Assembly: GCA_963539845.1 (NCBI GenBank)
Contig: CAUTML010000001.1
Coordinates: 310,001-374,000, forward strand
Direction of reading: 5' to 3'
From: CAMUQR01 sp963539845
GTDB lineage: Bacteria; Patescibacteriota; Saccharimonadia; Saccharimonadales; Saccharimonadaceae
Length of the DNA stretch: 64,000 nt
The notes under the pieces were generated by a model that had not been told where the DNA came from, did not search any database, and saw only the letters and a list, made by a program, of their open reading frames with translations. Positions 16,977 to 25,918 of the stretch are shown one piece after another; position 1 is the first letter of the stretch; each line of letters begins with the position of its first letter. Both the position numbers and the translations under genes were made by a program.

Positions 16977-17410
16977 GTTTTCTCCTTTGCTTCGGTTAAA
17001 GTTGTGCCTTGGCGCGCTTGGTTTGCCCAATAATCCGCTTGAGCATTAAGCTGATTGTCGCTATGACCTTTTACCCAGATGAGCGTGGCTTGGGAATTTT
17101 GATACAGTTCAAAAGCAGTTTGCACTAAATCAAGGTTTTTAATCTCGCCCTGTTTCTTGGTCCAGTTGTTTTTGGCCCAAGTTGGCGCCCATTGAGTTAA
17201 AACATTGATCCAAAACTGACTATCGGTGTAAATTTTGATCGGCTGACCATCAGCAAATTTCAGCGCCTCGATAATTGCCGTCGCTTCCATCCGAATATTC
17301 GTCGAGTGTGCTTCTCGCCCCAAAGCCAGCGGTTGACCCTGCTGATCAACCACCGCAAAACCACCCGGACCAGGATTGGGGCTGGCCGACCCATCAGTGT
17401 AAACAATCAT
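16964..17410 (-). CDS. rnhA: Ribonuclease HI
   Basis: 148 residues. It cuts RNA in RNA-DNA hybrids. The four acidic catalytic residues are in IVYTDGSASPNPGPGG (Asp5), RMEATAIIEAL, IYTDSQFW and AQADYWANQA; the basic WVKGHSDNQLNA segment precedes the last. Full length for the E. coli type. It is the first gene of a minus-strand run that continues with the CYTH and DUF4868-like genes. Confidence 0.95.
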   Translation of the reverse strand: MIVYTDGSASPNPGPGGFAVVDQQGQPLALGREAHSTNIRMEATAIIEALKFADGQPIKIYTDSQFWINVLTQWAPTWAKNNWTKKQGEIKNLDLVQTAFELYQNSQATLIWVKGHSDNQLNAQADYWANQARQGTTLTEAKEKTCAN

Positions 17411-17436
17411 ATTTTAATTATATCACCAGAACTGGT

Positions 17437-17814
17437 TTACTGTTTATTTAAATGATATTTAATTCGATCGACGACGTCATTCATCACCACTTGTGATTTA
17501 ACCAAGTAATCGTCCGCCCCTAGATCTTTAGCTTGTTGCTTATTTTTGTCCTGGCTGAGGGCGGTTAGCATAATGATTTTAATGTCAGCCGTTTCTTTAG
17601 TGTTGCGTAAAATATCTAGCACCTCAAAACCCGAAACGCGAGGCATCATTACATCTAATAAAATCAAATCTGGCTGGTATTTTAAAGCTTCAGCCAAGGC
17701 TTTTTCGCCATTTTCCACCCATAACGTATCAAATCCCTCCAAATCTAGCCGGTCTTTATAAACCCCTGCCAACACTTGATCGTCTTCAACTAATAGAATT
17801 TTTTTCTTATCCAT
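17437..17814 (-). CDS. Receiver-only response regulator
   Basis: 125 residues, a single CheY-like receiver: ILLVEDDQVLAG, LILLDVMMPRVSGFEVL with the phospho-Asp, IIMLTALSQ and DDYLVKSQ with the Lys. No output domain follows. It lies 32 bp after the S41 protease gene on the same strand. It is the second receiver-only protein here; no kinase is adjacent. Confidence 0.9.
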   Translation of the reverse strand: MDKKKILLVEDDQVLAGVYKDRLDLEGFDTLWVENGEKALAEALKYQPDLILLDVMMPRVSGFEVLDILRNTKETADIKIIMLTALSQDKNKQQAKDLGADDYLVKSQVVMNDVVDRIKYHLNKQ

Positions 17815-17846
17815 AAGCTTATTTTACCATATTTTATCGCCTCAAG

Positions 17847-19052
17847 CTATTTTAGGCTGTCCAGTGCCGATTGTAACTGCGGATCGCGGTCATTTTGCCA
17901 ATCTTCTGGGGTTAATTCAACTTCTTTGTCGGGTTTGATACCTTGACGGTCGATATTCTGACCTTTTGGCGTATACCAGCGAGCCACGGTAACTTTTAGC
18001 TGGCCACCTTTAGGCAGGCTAATTATCTCCTGAACGCTGCCCTTGCCGAAGCTAGTTTCACCGATCAAAGTCGCTTTTTGGTAATCTTTGAGAGCGCCGA
18101 TCACAATTTCACTAGCACTAGCTGAACCAGCGTTCATCAACACCACGGTTTTGGTATCAGCCAGCAGACTACCACCTTTTTTAGAGAAAAATTCCTGCAC
18201 GGTTTTATCGCCAACTCGCTCACTGACGATCAGTTTACCGTCGACCCACAAACCAGCCAAATCGCGCGCCGCTGTCAAATAACCACCAGAATTGCCCCGC
18301 AGGTCCAAAATCACTTTTTTAATACCCTGGGCTTTGATTTTAGTGGCTTCTTGATGAGCCAAAAGCGCCGTTTGCTTGTCAAAACGCGATACTCTCAACA
18401 CCGCCACGTCGCCTTTGATCTCCAGAGTAACACTCGGGTTATTGATAATTTGCCGGGTGATTTTAATATCAATAGGGCGAGATTCGTTTTTGCGCGCCAC
18501 GGTTAGTTTGACATCAGTGCCGGGTTTGCCACGAATTTTTTGAATAACCTGATCAAGCGTCTGATTGCCAATTTCTTCGTCATTGACCTTAAACAAAACA
18601 TCGCCAGCCAGCAAACCAGCTTTCATCGCTGGACTATCTTTTAGCGGACGGATGATGGTAATTAGATTTTTACGAACCCCGACCTCAGCACCAATTCCAC
18701 CACCGATATCGCCCTCTAGATTTTTCTGGAATTCTTCGGCTTCTTTAGCCGTCAAATAAGCCGTGTGGCGATCACCCAAGGCTTCAACTAGCCCCTTGTT
18801 AGCACCTTCCAGTAGCGTCGTTTGATCAATTTTGCCATCAAATTTTTGTTTTAAGATGGCGTAAGTTCGATCCAAGGTTTTGTAATCAAGTTCAGTTTGA
18901 TTGACTGGCGTTCCGGTTAATTTGCCAATATAGCTAAAAATTGTATGACTACGATCGCCAAAACTAAACCCCAGCACAAACACAATTACTAGCAAAATCA
19001 ACAGATTAACTTTATCAAGCGTCAAAGTTCGCTTGGTTGATGATTGATTCAT
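17847..19052 (-). CDS. S41-family C-terminal processing protease with PDZ domain
   Basis: 401 residues. An N-terminal membrane anchor (about 14-34) is followed by a helical segment, a PDZ domain (about 105-185, GGIGAEVGVRK to KLTVARK) and the S41 catalytic domain. The nucleophile Ser is in NAGSASASEIV and the Lys base in SFGKGSVQEIIS. These proteases trim extracytoplasmic proteins, often cell-wall hydrolases. Downstream of the CHAP hydrolase gene, that hydrolase is a plausible substrate. Confidence 0.94.
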   Translation of the reverse strand: MNQSSTKRTLTLDKVNLLILLVIVFVLGFSFGDRSHTIFSYIGKLTGTPVNQTELDYKTLDRTYAILKQKFDGKIDQTTLLEGANKGLVEALGDRHTAYLTAKEAEEFQKNLEGDIGGGIGAEVGVRKNLITIIRPLKDSPAMKAGLLAGDVLFKVNDEEIGNQTLDQVIQKIRGKPGTDVKLTVARKNESRPIDIKITRQIINNPSVTLEIKGDVAVLRVSRFDKQTALLAHQEATKIKAQGIKKVILDLRGNSGGYLTAARDLAGLWVDGKLIVSERVGDKTVQEFFSKKGGSLLADTKTVVLMNAGSASASEIVIGALKDYQKATLIGETSFGKGSVQEIISLPKGGQLKVTVARWYTPKGQNIDRQGIKPDKEVELTPEDWQNDRDPQLQSALDSLK

Positions 19053-19127
19053 TTTACACTCCTATTTAATGATTATTATTAACACTTTTTGATTTAAACA
19101 TTAGTATCATTGTATCATTTTTCATCT

Positions 19128-19174
19128 AAAAATCCGCCCTTTTCTAGTTGTGTTTAATACAACAAAGAGCGGAC
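19128..19174 (-). terminator. Terminator of the CHAP hydrolase gene
   Basis: Minus strand: GTCCGCTCTTTGTTGT pairs imperfectly with ACAACTAGAAAAGGGCGGAT and is followed by TTTTT. It lies between the hydrolase stop (19193) and the S41 protease start (19052). Confidence 0.75.
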
Positions 19175-19192
19175 TGTTTATTTTTTAAAAAA

Positions 19193-20371
19193 TTAGAAGT
19201 AAATATAAACCAACCCAGATGCCGAGCGACGGTAAATACGGTAATTGCCGTCCCATAATAGATTGTAGTCACTAACCGTAATTGTGCCATCACCATGTAC
19301 TGCCTCGACATACATCACATGTCCGTAATATCCAACCCTCGATACCGCGGCCGAGCCAGCTTTAGGTTGACTGCCTTGCGGAATGCCATGCCGAGTAGTA
19401 GTGCTTGGCCATTGGTTAGCGTTACCCTGCCCACCAAAATGTGGCACGAACCGACCAGTGCTATGGATTTTCCAGGCTACATAGCTAACGCATTCACGAG
19501 TATACAGCCCCCATGGATCAACATAGGCGTCAAGAGGCGCAAAAGCCCATTGACCCGGATAACCACCGCCCCCCGGAACGCCTTGTGGAATATTGTAGCT
19601 CCCGGCTTGTGGTGCTTGATAACAAACACCAGTCTCTAGCCAAGTGCCCCCGATCGCTGCACAGTTAGCTTTTTTCTGGGCTAAGCGTAATTCTTCAATC
19701 TGACTGTTATTAACGCTAGTTAGACGCTTGTATTCGGCTTCATCACCCCGCGTTTGATCCAGCAGAGCCTGCTTTTCTTGTTCAAGTTTCTGCTGAGTCG
19801 CCATTTGCTTTTTCTGCAAAGCTAGAGCCTTGACTTGCTCGTCTTTTTTGTTAGAAACTTGTTCACGTTGGCGCTTGATTTCTTGTAGTTTAGTGGTGAT
19901 ATTCTGGCGCATAGTCTGGGCTTGAGCCTCTTCATCGATAAAATCAGTAATAGCTCGGGCGCTAGCCAAACGCTCAATCGTTGAAACGTTGCTACTTAAG
20001 TAAATTTTAGCTAGCACATCGCCCAACGCTTCTCGGTTGTTGTCGATGTCTTTTTCTAGACGAGTGATTTGGTTATTTAAAACCTCAATTCGAGCGTTAA
20101 TTTGATCGATAGCTGTCTGAATTTGAGCTTTTTCTTGATTAATCAGCTCGACTTCTCCAGCTAACGAATCGGCTTTTTTACGCAATTGATAAGCTTCTTT
20201 TTCATAATAAGCGTTGGCTTCTTTAAGACGCCGGATTTGTTGTTCGTAATCAGTAGCCCGAGCTGATTTGCCCGATAGCAGATAATTTAGCGACAAGCCC
20301 GAAGTCGCCATCACTACAGCCATGGCTAGTAAAAATTTCCTAGAAATGTTGTTTTTTGAGGTTTTAGTCAT
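19193..20371 (-). CDS. PcsB-like secreted coiled-coil CHAP peptidoglycan hydrolase
   Basis: 392 residues. Signal or membrane segment at about 12-32 (FLLAMAVVMATSGLSLNYLL). Residues ~45-245 are a long coiled coil. A Gly/Pro linker follows and then a CHAP domain: catalytic Cys in YTRECVSYVAW and His in GYYGHVMYVEAV. The plan matches PcsB/CwlO-type amidases or endopeptidases held inactive by their coiled coil until FtsEX opens them. ftsX and ftsE lie directly upstream in the same direction, supporting this pairing. Confidence 0.92.
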   Translation of the reverse strand: MTKTSKNNISRKFLLAMAVVMATSGLSLNYLLSGKSARATDYEQQIRRLKEANAYYEKEAYQLRKKADSLAGEVELINQEKAQIQTAIDQINARIEVLNNQITRLEKDIDNNREALGDVLAKIYLSSNVSTIERLASARAITDFIDEEAQAQTMRQNITTKLQEIKRQREQVSNKKDEQVKALALQKKQMATQQKLEQEKQALLDQTRGDEAEYKRLTSVNNSQIEELRLAQKKANCAAIGGTWLETGVCYQAPQAGSYNIPQGVPGGGGYPGQWAFAPLDAYVDPWGLYTRECVSYVAWKIHSTGRFVPHFGGQGNANQWPSTTTRHGIPQGSQPKAGSAAVSRVGYYGHVMYVEAVHGDGTITVSDYNLLWDGNYRIYRRSASGLVYIYF

Positions 20372-20485
20372 TATAACTCTCGCTATTTTTTTATTTTTCG
20401 TCGCAGATTATTACACTTATGATTATATCACAACTACACCCAAAAAGTCAAGATAAACATGAGCTTTTAGCTAATTTTACAACAG

Positions 20486-21466
20486 TTAATCGTTTTTCTC
20501 TTTTAAATACTTGCGAGTTGCCAAAAAAGACGAACAAATACCGATCACCATGCCAGCACTAATCATCACGGCATACACCAGATACCAATAGCGAGTGGCA
20601 ATTTCGATTGTATTGTTAATTTCAATGCCCTTTTCGGTTAATTGGTCTTTTAGCAAATCGAAGATTATTAAGCCCGATGAAGTCGCCACTACCGCCGAAA
20701 TCACCCCATTTAACACCGCTTCAACAATAAACGGACTGCGAACAAACCCCGGTTCAGCCCCGATTAAGCGCATCATGTAAATCTCGTCTTTACGGTTAAA
20801 AATTGCCATCCGAATCGTATTAAACACCACCAGTGACGACACCACCGTGAAGACGATCGCCACCGCGATGCCGGCTTTTTCCGCGAAATTAGCGTATTTA
20901 GCGATATTATCAATCGTCATCCGATGTGACGACGAGAATGACGGCGGTTGCTTTTCGTCGAGCCATTTTTTGATCAAAGCGTCGTTTTTGGTGTATGCTT
21001 CTAGTTTTGACGGATTGTCGATATCCTCAATTTTAACGTGAAAAGTCGCCGGGAAATTATTCTTGGATTCTTTGATAGCCTCTAGCAGGCTGGAATCTTT
21101 AGCGTTGCTTTCGGCGAATTTTTGGCGAGCCTCATCTGATGAGATGTATTTAACTTCCAACACGCCCGGCACGCGCTTGATGTCTTGTTGAATTTGCTCA
21201 ACGGTTTTTTGGTCGATAGATTGTTTGACATAAATTGACATTTTAACTCGATCTCGCACTGAATTGACCGTGTCGTGTAATACATTGTTCGACGATACCG
21301 CCATAAATATAATCAACAGAGTAATCGTCATGATCAAAATCGCCGCCAGCGATAGCCAAGCATTACGAACAAAGTTCTCCGCGCCATAGCGAAACACCCG
21401 AACAAACGAGATCCAGCGTCTAGCCAAACTGCGTTTTGGTCGATGTCGTCGTTTTTTAACCATCAT
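20486..21466 (-). CDS. ftsX: Cell division protein FtsX
   Basis: About 326 residues. Four membrane helices: one near the N-terminus (WLSLAAILIMTITLLIIFMAV), then an extracellular domain of ~130 residues, then three in the C-terminal half, the FtsX permease fold. With FtsE it forms an ABC machine that does not move substrate but activates cell-wall hydrolases at the septum. The start ATGATG at 21466 lies inside the end of ftsE (11-base overlap) with GGGGAG just before it. Longer readings from 21505 would run inside ftsE. Confidence 0.94.
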   Translation of the reverse strand: MMVKKRRHRPKRSLARRWISFVRVFRYGAENFVRNAWLSLAAILIMTITLLIIFMAVSSNNVLHDTVNSVRDRVKMSIYVKQSIDQKTVEQIQQDIKRVPGVLEVKYISSDEARQKFAESNAKDSSLLEAIKESKNNFPATFHVKIEDIDNPSKLEAYTKNDALIKKWLDEKQPPSFSSSHRMTIDNIAKYANFAEKAGIAVAIVFTVVSSLVVFNTIRMAIFNRKDEIYMMRLIGAEPGFVRSPFIVEAVLNGVISAVVATSSGLIIFDLLKDQLTEKGIEINNTIEIATRYWYLVYAVMISAGMVIGICSSFLATRKYLKEKND

Positions 21467-22142
21467 AATACTCCCCTCTTGATTTATCAGAGACGATTTT
21501 GCCACCTTCGATAGTAATCACTCGCCGTTTTAATTTATTAACAATATCAACGTTATGAGTTGTCAAAATCACCGTCGTGCCATAATCATTGATTTTTTCG
21601 AGCACTTTGACGATATCCCAAGAGTGTTTTGGGTCAAGATTGCCCGTTGGCTCGTCGGCAATCAGAATTCGAGGTTGACGCACCACCGACCGAGCAATTG
21701 CCACTCGTTGGCGTTCACCTCCCGACAGCTGATGCGGAAAAGCTTTTTCTTTGCCCTTCAGACCAACCAGTTCGATAACTTTTGGCACAGCACTGTTGAT
21801 TTCACGCCTCGTCATGCCTGAAATTTCTAACGCAAACGCCACATTCTCAAACACTGTCCGCTGAGGCAACAGCTTAAAATCTTGAAAAATCACTCCGATT
21901 TTGCGCCGAAGAAGCGGAATATCTTTGTCATGAAGCGTATCATAATCAATCCCACCAACCACGATCTTGCCGGCAGTCGGTTTTTCCTCACGAGTTAGTA
22001 ATTTCAGCAAAGTTGATTTACCAGAACCGCTCGGACCAATGATACTAACAAATTCACGCGGTTTAATATGCAAACTAACCCGATCCAACGCCGAATGGTC
22101 GCCTTTGGGATAAGTTTTAGAAACTCGATCAAGTAAAATCAT
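21456..22142 (-). CDS. ftsE: Cell division ATP-binding protein FtsE
   Basis: 228 residues, a complete ABC ATPase. Walker A GPSGSGKSTL is near residue 37, Q-loop VIFQDFKLLP near 88, signature LSGGERQRVAIARS, Walker B ILIADEPTGNLD, H-loop TTHN. The motif FQDFKLLP is typical of FtsE. It drives FtsX from the cytoplasm. Transcription unit: ftsE, ftsX, CHAP hydrolase, all minus strand. Confidence 0.96.
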   Translation of the reverse strand: MILLDRVSKTYPKGDHSALDRVSLHIKPREFVSIIGPSGSGKSTLLKLLTREEKPTAGKIVVGGIDYDTLHDKDIPLLRRKIGVIFQDFKLLPQRTVFENVAFALEISGMTRREINSAVPKVIELVGLKGKEKAFPHQLSGGERQRVAIARSVVRQPRILIADEPTGNLDPKHSWDIVKVLEKINDYGTTVILTTHNVDIVNKLKRRVITIEGGKIVSDKSRGEYYDG

Positions 22143-22165
22143 AAGCTTATTATAGCATAAACCAA

Positions 22166-22236
22166 CAAAAACATCAGCTAATCTATTTAGGATTTAAAAT
22201 ACATCAAAAGAAATCTTTTAATAGCACTAGCTGATG
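22166..22236 (-). terminator. Probable terminator after the RCC1-like surface protein
   Basis: On the minus strand CATCAGCTA and TAGCTGATG pair across a ~50-base loop and TTTTT follows. The large loop lowers confidence. Confidence 0.55.
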
Positions 22237-22254
22237 AATTCTTGAAATTGTATT

Positions 22255-23982
22255 TTAATTATTTTTAAATTTCTTTCGACAGGCTGAAATCAATCCGATT
22301 ATAAGCAAAGCTACTCCACTTATCAATACGCCTAATACAATTCGATAGTCTTGTTTTTGATAACCAGAATTAGGTGTCAAGGTTTTATTATCAACTGGAT
22401 TATTAGGATTAGTGGGTTGAGGTTGAGGCTGAGGTTGTGGTGGTTGAGGATTAACATTGTCCACATAAGTATAACCTTTTACTAAAGTGACTACATCCGT
22501 CTTATTCATGACCACGACATCGACTTTCCCAGGCGCATGAGGTGGTGCAGTAAACTCAAGGCGCTGTTGGTTAATGATTCTAGCAGTCACTGGTATGCCA
22601 TCTATCGTAACCTTAGTTTCGTCATCGGTTCCGAACGGCACTAACTTAGGTTCAGTAGTGGGTATTGAAACTTCACCCCCCATATGAGGTTGATCATCAA
22701 GCTGGGACTGACCATAAAGGTTAGTGCCCCAGCAATAAGCTTTTTTATTATCACCAAGTGCACAAGTTTCAAGTGAATTGTAGGTTTGACTGTTCAGATC
22801 GATATCAACAATTTTTACACCAGCTGGAATCTGACCTGCTGAGATAGGATTCGGTTGATAGAAACTTGCGGTAGCTGTATTTACACCCGTTGTGTCTGAG
22901 ATTTCATTGCTCCAACAATAGACTTGATCATCGCCACTAATTAAACAAGCATGTGCTTGACCGGTTTTAATCTTTTTAACTTTTTTATTTTGAGGCATTT
23001 TGACAAGAGTTGGAGTAGTATGATAACTGCTAACACCATCAACACCTGTAGTTCCCCAACAATAGGCTTGACCATCAGTTGTTAAGACACAAATATTATT
23101 AAGAATCTCAGGTGTATGACCATAACGTGAAGATGCAACAGAAATGCTAGTAATTTTAGCATCGGTTGGAATTTGACCTTGTGGAATTGCCGTAAATGGA
23201 GCATTATATGGACTACAGTAAGCCTTGCCCAGATCAGTCAGGGCACATATTGCACCTACTCCTTTACTCCCTTGATTTGCGTCTTTAGAAATAGCAACAT
23301 CCACAATTTTCTCTGCTGATGATATTTGACCATTTGGAATAGGCAAAGCAGTGTGCTGATTCTTGTTTAAAACATAGACTTTATTATCAGAGCCCAATAC
23401 GATCGCTTCACTAGTATCTGCAAATCCATAGTGACTAGCCTGTATTTTGATTGGTTTGACTCCATTAGGTAGATTGATGCCATAGCCACTTGATAACTTT
23501 ACAGGTGAAAAATGTTTAGCACCCCAGAAATATATCTGATCATCAGTGCCAATAGCATAAACTACATGCGTACCCGAAGAAATCTGTTTTATTTTGACGC
23601 CATTAGGAATTTCGCCTTGCACGACGGCTTGAGGAAGCGTTTTAATTTCTTCAGCTCCAGGATGAAGACCGCCAGTCCCGCCTTCTCCATTGCCTACTGC
23701 CCCGTAAAAATTACTTCCCCAACAATATACCTTTTGTTCCGAGCTCAGCAAACAAGTCACGGCTCCACCGACTGATATTTGTTCGACAGTGACTCGTTTT
23801 TTAAAATCACTTCCCTCAATAACAATTGTATTGCCACCCGCTGTCGGACCTTCTTTTGGAGTAATTTTAGTTACTGCTAAAGCGTTAGAACGTTGGTTCT
23901 TCTTTATATCCAGAATAATTGGGCTCAATCCTATAATAATTAAACCAGCCAGCACATAACCAACTAAATTTCTGTATTTCAT
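22255..23982 (-). CDS. Surface protein with IPT/TIG segments and RCC1-like repeats
   Basis: 575 residues. Signal segment at about 8-25. An IPT/TIG-like opening (ITPKEGPTAGGNTIVIEGSDF) is interrupted by about seven RCC1-like blades, each with a core such as VYCWGSNFYGAVGNG, AYCWGTTGVD, KAYCWGTNLYGQS. The TIG theme returns near 455-520 (VTIDGIPVTARI). A Pro/Gln linker (PQPQPQPQPTNP) leads to a C-terminal helix and a basic tail RKKFKNN. The whole is an exposed beta-propeller anchored in the membrane. Many paired Cys are present. Likely adhesion or host contact, by analogy only. Confidence 0.8.
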   Translation of the reverse strand: MKYRNLVGYVLAGLIIIGLSPIILDIKKNQRSNALAVTKITPKEGPTAGGNTIVIEGSDFKKRVTVEQISVGGAVTCLLSSEQKVYCWGSNFYGAVGNGEGGTGGLHPGAEEIKTLPQAVVQGEIPNGVKIKQISSGTHVVYAIGTDDQIYFWGAKHFSPVKLSSGYGINLPNGVKPIKIQASHYGFADTSEAIVLGSDNKVYVLNKNQHTALPIPNGQISSAEKIVDVAISKDANQGSKGVGAICALTDLGKAYCSPYNAPFTAIPQGQIPTDAKITSISVASSRYGHTPEILNNICVLTTDGQAYCWGTTGVDGVSSYHTTPTLVKMPQNKKVKKIKTGQAHACLISGDDQVYCWSNEISDTTGVNTATASFYQPNPISAGQIPAGVKIVDIDLNSQTYNSLETCALGDNKKAYCWGTNLYGQSQLDDQPHMGGEVSIPTTEPKLVPFGTDDETKVTIDGIPVTARIINQQRLEFTAPPHAPGKVDVVVMNKTDVVTLVKGYTYVDNVNPQPPQPQPQPQPTNPNNPVDNKTLTPNSGYQKQDYRIVLGVLISGVALLIIGLISACRKKFKNN

Positions 23983-24106
23983 TTTACTCCTTCTTTTTAT
24001 TTAAATGTTTATGTTTATTATAGCACAAATAGCCACAAAAAACCTAATCCAACATCCAAAATCGATAGCCAATTCGTTGTTGATTGATAGACTTGCCGTC
24101 GAAAAT

Positions 24107-25735
24107 TTAGCGACCAACCGCTTCGTAAATTACCGTTGCCGAATAACTACCTGGGGCTTGAGTATTAGATACTTTTACGCCGTAAAACACCGGGATGGTT
24201 TGATCGCTGACTAAGCTGTTTGATGTGAAAATTACATCAGGCATCGCTGTTGGTGGAACCGACGCCCAAGTGAAGTTACTACCGTTAGTATTGGTTTCGG
24301 TTACGGTGTTAAAGCCAAAAGCTCCACCGTTGATGCGATAGCCCCAGCTATTATCAGCGATAGCTTGAGGATTATTAAAATTACCAGTCGTAGGCGCAAT
24401 CGTCTGACCACCAATCGTCGATAAGTGATTATTGGCGGTGGCGGTTGATAGTTTTAGATCAAGCCCTCCCGGTAAATTGCTATCAACTTTAACATGGTGC
24501 GACGAAGAGCTAAAGTTTTGATTGGTAGTAGGTGTTATCGACAACTGGACTTGATTAGTAACCGTGCGCAGGCTGATATAACTCGGTCGCACCGTCACTA
24601 CGTTACTATAAGGTCCCAAACCGACGCTATTACGAGCATTCATTCGGATATTATAATAAGTATTATCATTTACGGTAATATCAAACGAAGTTAGACTTCC
24701 TGGCAAGCCCGGATTATAAGACTGATAACTATGTCCAGGCTTACATTGGCCAGTCGGTTCAGCTTGGCAGATTTCAATATAATATACCGTCACTGGCGAG
24801 CCACCATCGTCAGCCGGAGGGTGCCAGGTCAGACGAAGCGCTCCTCTACCCGGTATAGAACTCGGAATCGGCACAGCTGTCAAATTCCGAACCGCCGAAG
24901 GCACAGATGCCCGCGGGAACTTGCCATTTTTGGTGTGAACTCCGCTAAACGACACCCACCCCAGATCATCGTTCCAGGCATAACCCGAAGATTGACCATT
25001 TTGAGCTACTTGTACATTAGAATGATAAGTTGCGCTATCAAAATGTAGTTTGTTGTTGCTGTTTTTGACTGTGGCTTGACCGGTTAGCCGACCATCTAGT
25101 TCAACTTTTACTCCGCTAAAATCCAGCCAACCCAGGTCGCGATTCCAGGCAAAACCAGCCATTTGACCGGTCAAGTTATCAATCGTCACATTAGCGCGCA
25201 TCGGTTGTTGGTTGATGTCCAGAGACGCGTTGGTGGTTAGAGCCTTGGCATTGCCCGCTCCATCAAAATGAATCCAGCCCAGATCCCGGCTCCAAGCATA
25301 ACCCTCGAGCTGGTTATTGGCGTTGATTGTGACGCTAGCATTATGCGGAGTAGCATTAAAATCAAACACTGGCGCACCACCGGCATCCGAGGTTAAACCG
25401 CTGACTCGCCCGTCAGCCCCAACCGTCAAACCGGCAGAAAAATTAACCCAGCCCAGATCAGTACTCCAAACATAGCCCGACACCGTCCGCCCGACCCGAT
25501 TGACTGTCAAATTCGAGCCAGTCGGTGATGAGGCCATAATCAGCGATGAGCCAGTGGTCACAACCTGGCCATTGGCATCGTCAGCCAGTGGCTGGGCGGT
25601 GGCCGAGGCTGGCGCGCCCAAGGTCACCAGCATCATGAGAGCTAACATTGCGCCAGCCATCATAAGTCTCAACCATGCCCAACGAGAATAATCAAATTGG
25701 GCTGATTGGTAATTGGTAGTTATTGGTAAAAGCAT
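24107..25735 (-). CDS. Secreted repeat protein with DLGW repeats and a fibronectin III domain
   Basis: 542 residues. A hydrophobic segment at ~20-47 ends APASATA, a likely signal-peptidase site. Four repeats of ~50-58 residues follow, with cores GYVWSTDLGWVNF, GYAWSRDLGWIHF, GFAWNRDLGWLDF and GYAWNDDLGWVSF at about 87, 145, 194 and 251. A fibronectin III-like domain spans ~275-385. The last ~150 residues are a beta-rich domain with APGSYSATVIYEA. There is no membrane anchor at the end. It starts 50 bp after the variable repeat of the retroelement target, so both are probably co-expressed. Confidence 0.8.
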   Translation of the reverse strand: MLLPITTNYQSAQFDYSRWAWLRLMMAGAMLALMMLVTLGAPASATAQPLADDANGQVVTTGSSLIMASSPTGSNLTVNRVGRTVSGYVWSTDLGWVNFSAGLTVGADGRVSGLTSDAGGAPVFDFNATPHNASVTINANNQLEGYAWSRDLGWIHFDGAGNAKALTTNASLDINQQPMRANVTIDNLTGQMAGFAWNRDLGWLDFSGVKVELDGRLTGQATVKNSNNKLHFDSATYHSNVQVAQNGQSSGYAWNDDLGWVSFSGVHTKNGKFPRASVPSAVRNLTAVPIPSSIPGRGALRLTWHPPADDGGSPVTVYYIEICQAEPTGQCKPGHSYQSYNPGLPGSLTSFDITVNDNTYYNIRMNARNSVGLGPYSNVVTVRPSYISLRTVTNQVQLSITPTTNQNFSSSSHHVKVDSNLPGGLDLKLSTATANNHLSTIGGQTIAPTTGNFNNPQAIADNSWGYRINGGAFGFNTVTETNTNGSNFTWASVPPTAMPDVIFTSNSLVSDQTIPVFYGVKVSNTQAPGSYSATVIYEAVGR

Positions 25736-25784
25736 GTCCTATCGACTCCGTCAAACAATTCTTAAAATAATTAAATCACCCGAA

Positions 25785-25918
25785 GTTACCGGACACAAGA
25801 AACTAGGTACTGAAGAGTCTTGTAACTGCCGTAGGTGGCGCCGTCACTCCATCTCACGTGTCAAGCATGCTGAGGGCTCGACTCAGGCTCCGTAGAAGAC
25901 CAGCGGACCTGGAATGCA
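25785..25918 (-). repeat. DGR variable repeat (VR)
   Basis: 134 bp, the counterpart of the template repeat at 27812-27945. There are 15 mismatches. Fourteen lie where the template has A on the minus (coding) strand, and they change all ten AAY codons. The remaining one is G to T in a Ser codon and is silent. The first 24 bp on the plus-strand side (the coding 3' end) match perfectly, as expected for the homing initiation region. The VR contains the stop TGA at 25863-25861 and would end at TAA 25788-25786 if that were read through. Confidence 0.95.

Noticed and set aside
25861..25863. UGA as a sense codon genome-wide (Trp as in mycoplasmas or Gly as in SR1/Gracilibacteria)
   Set aside because: All long core genes are intact under the standard code, prfB (RF2) is present, and several genes end in TGA. 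A TGA separates the M16 peptidase from prfB in the same frame; reading it as sense would fuse them.
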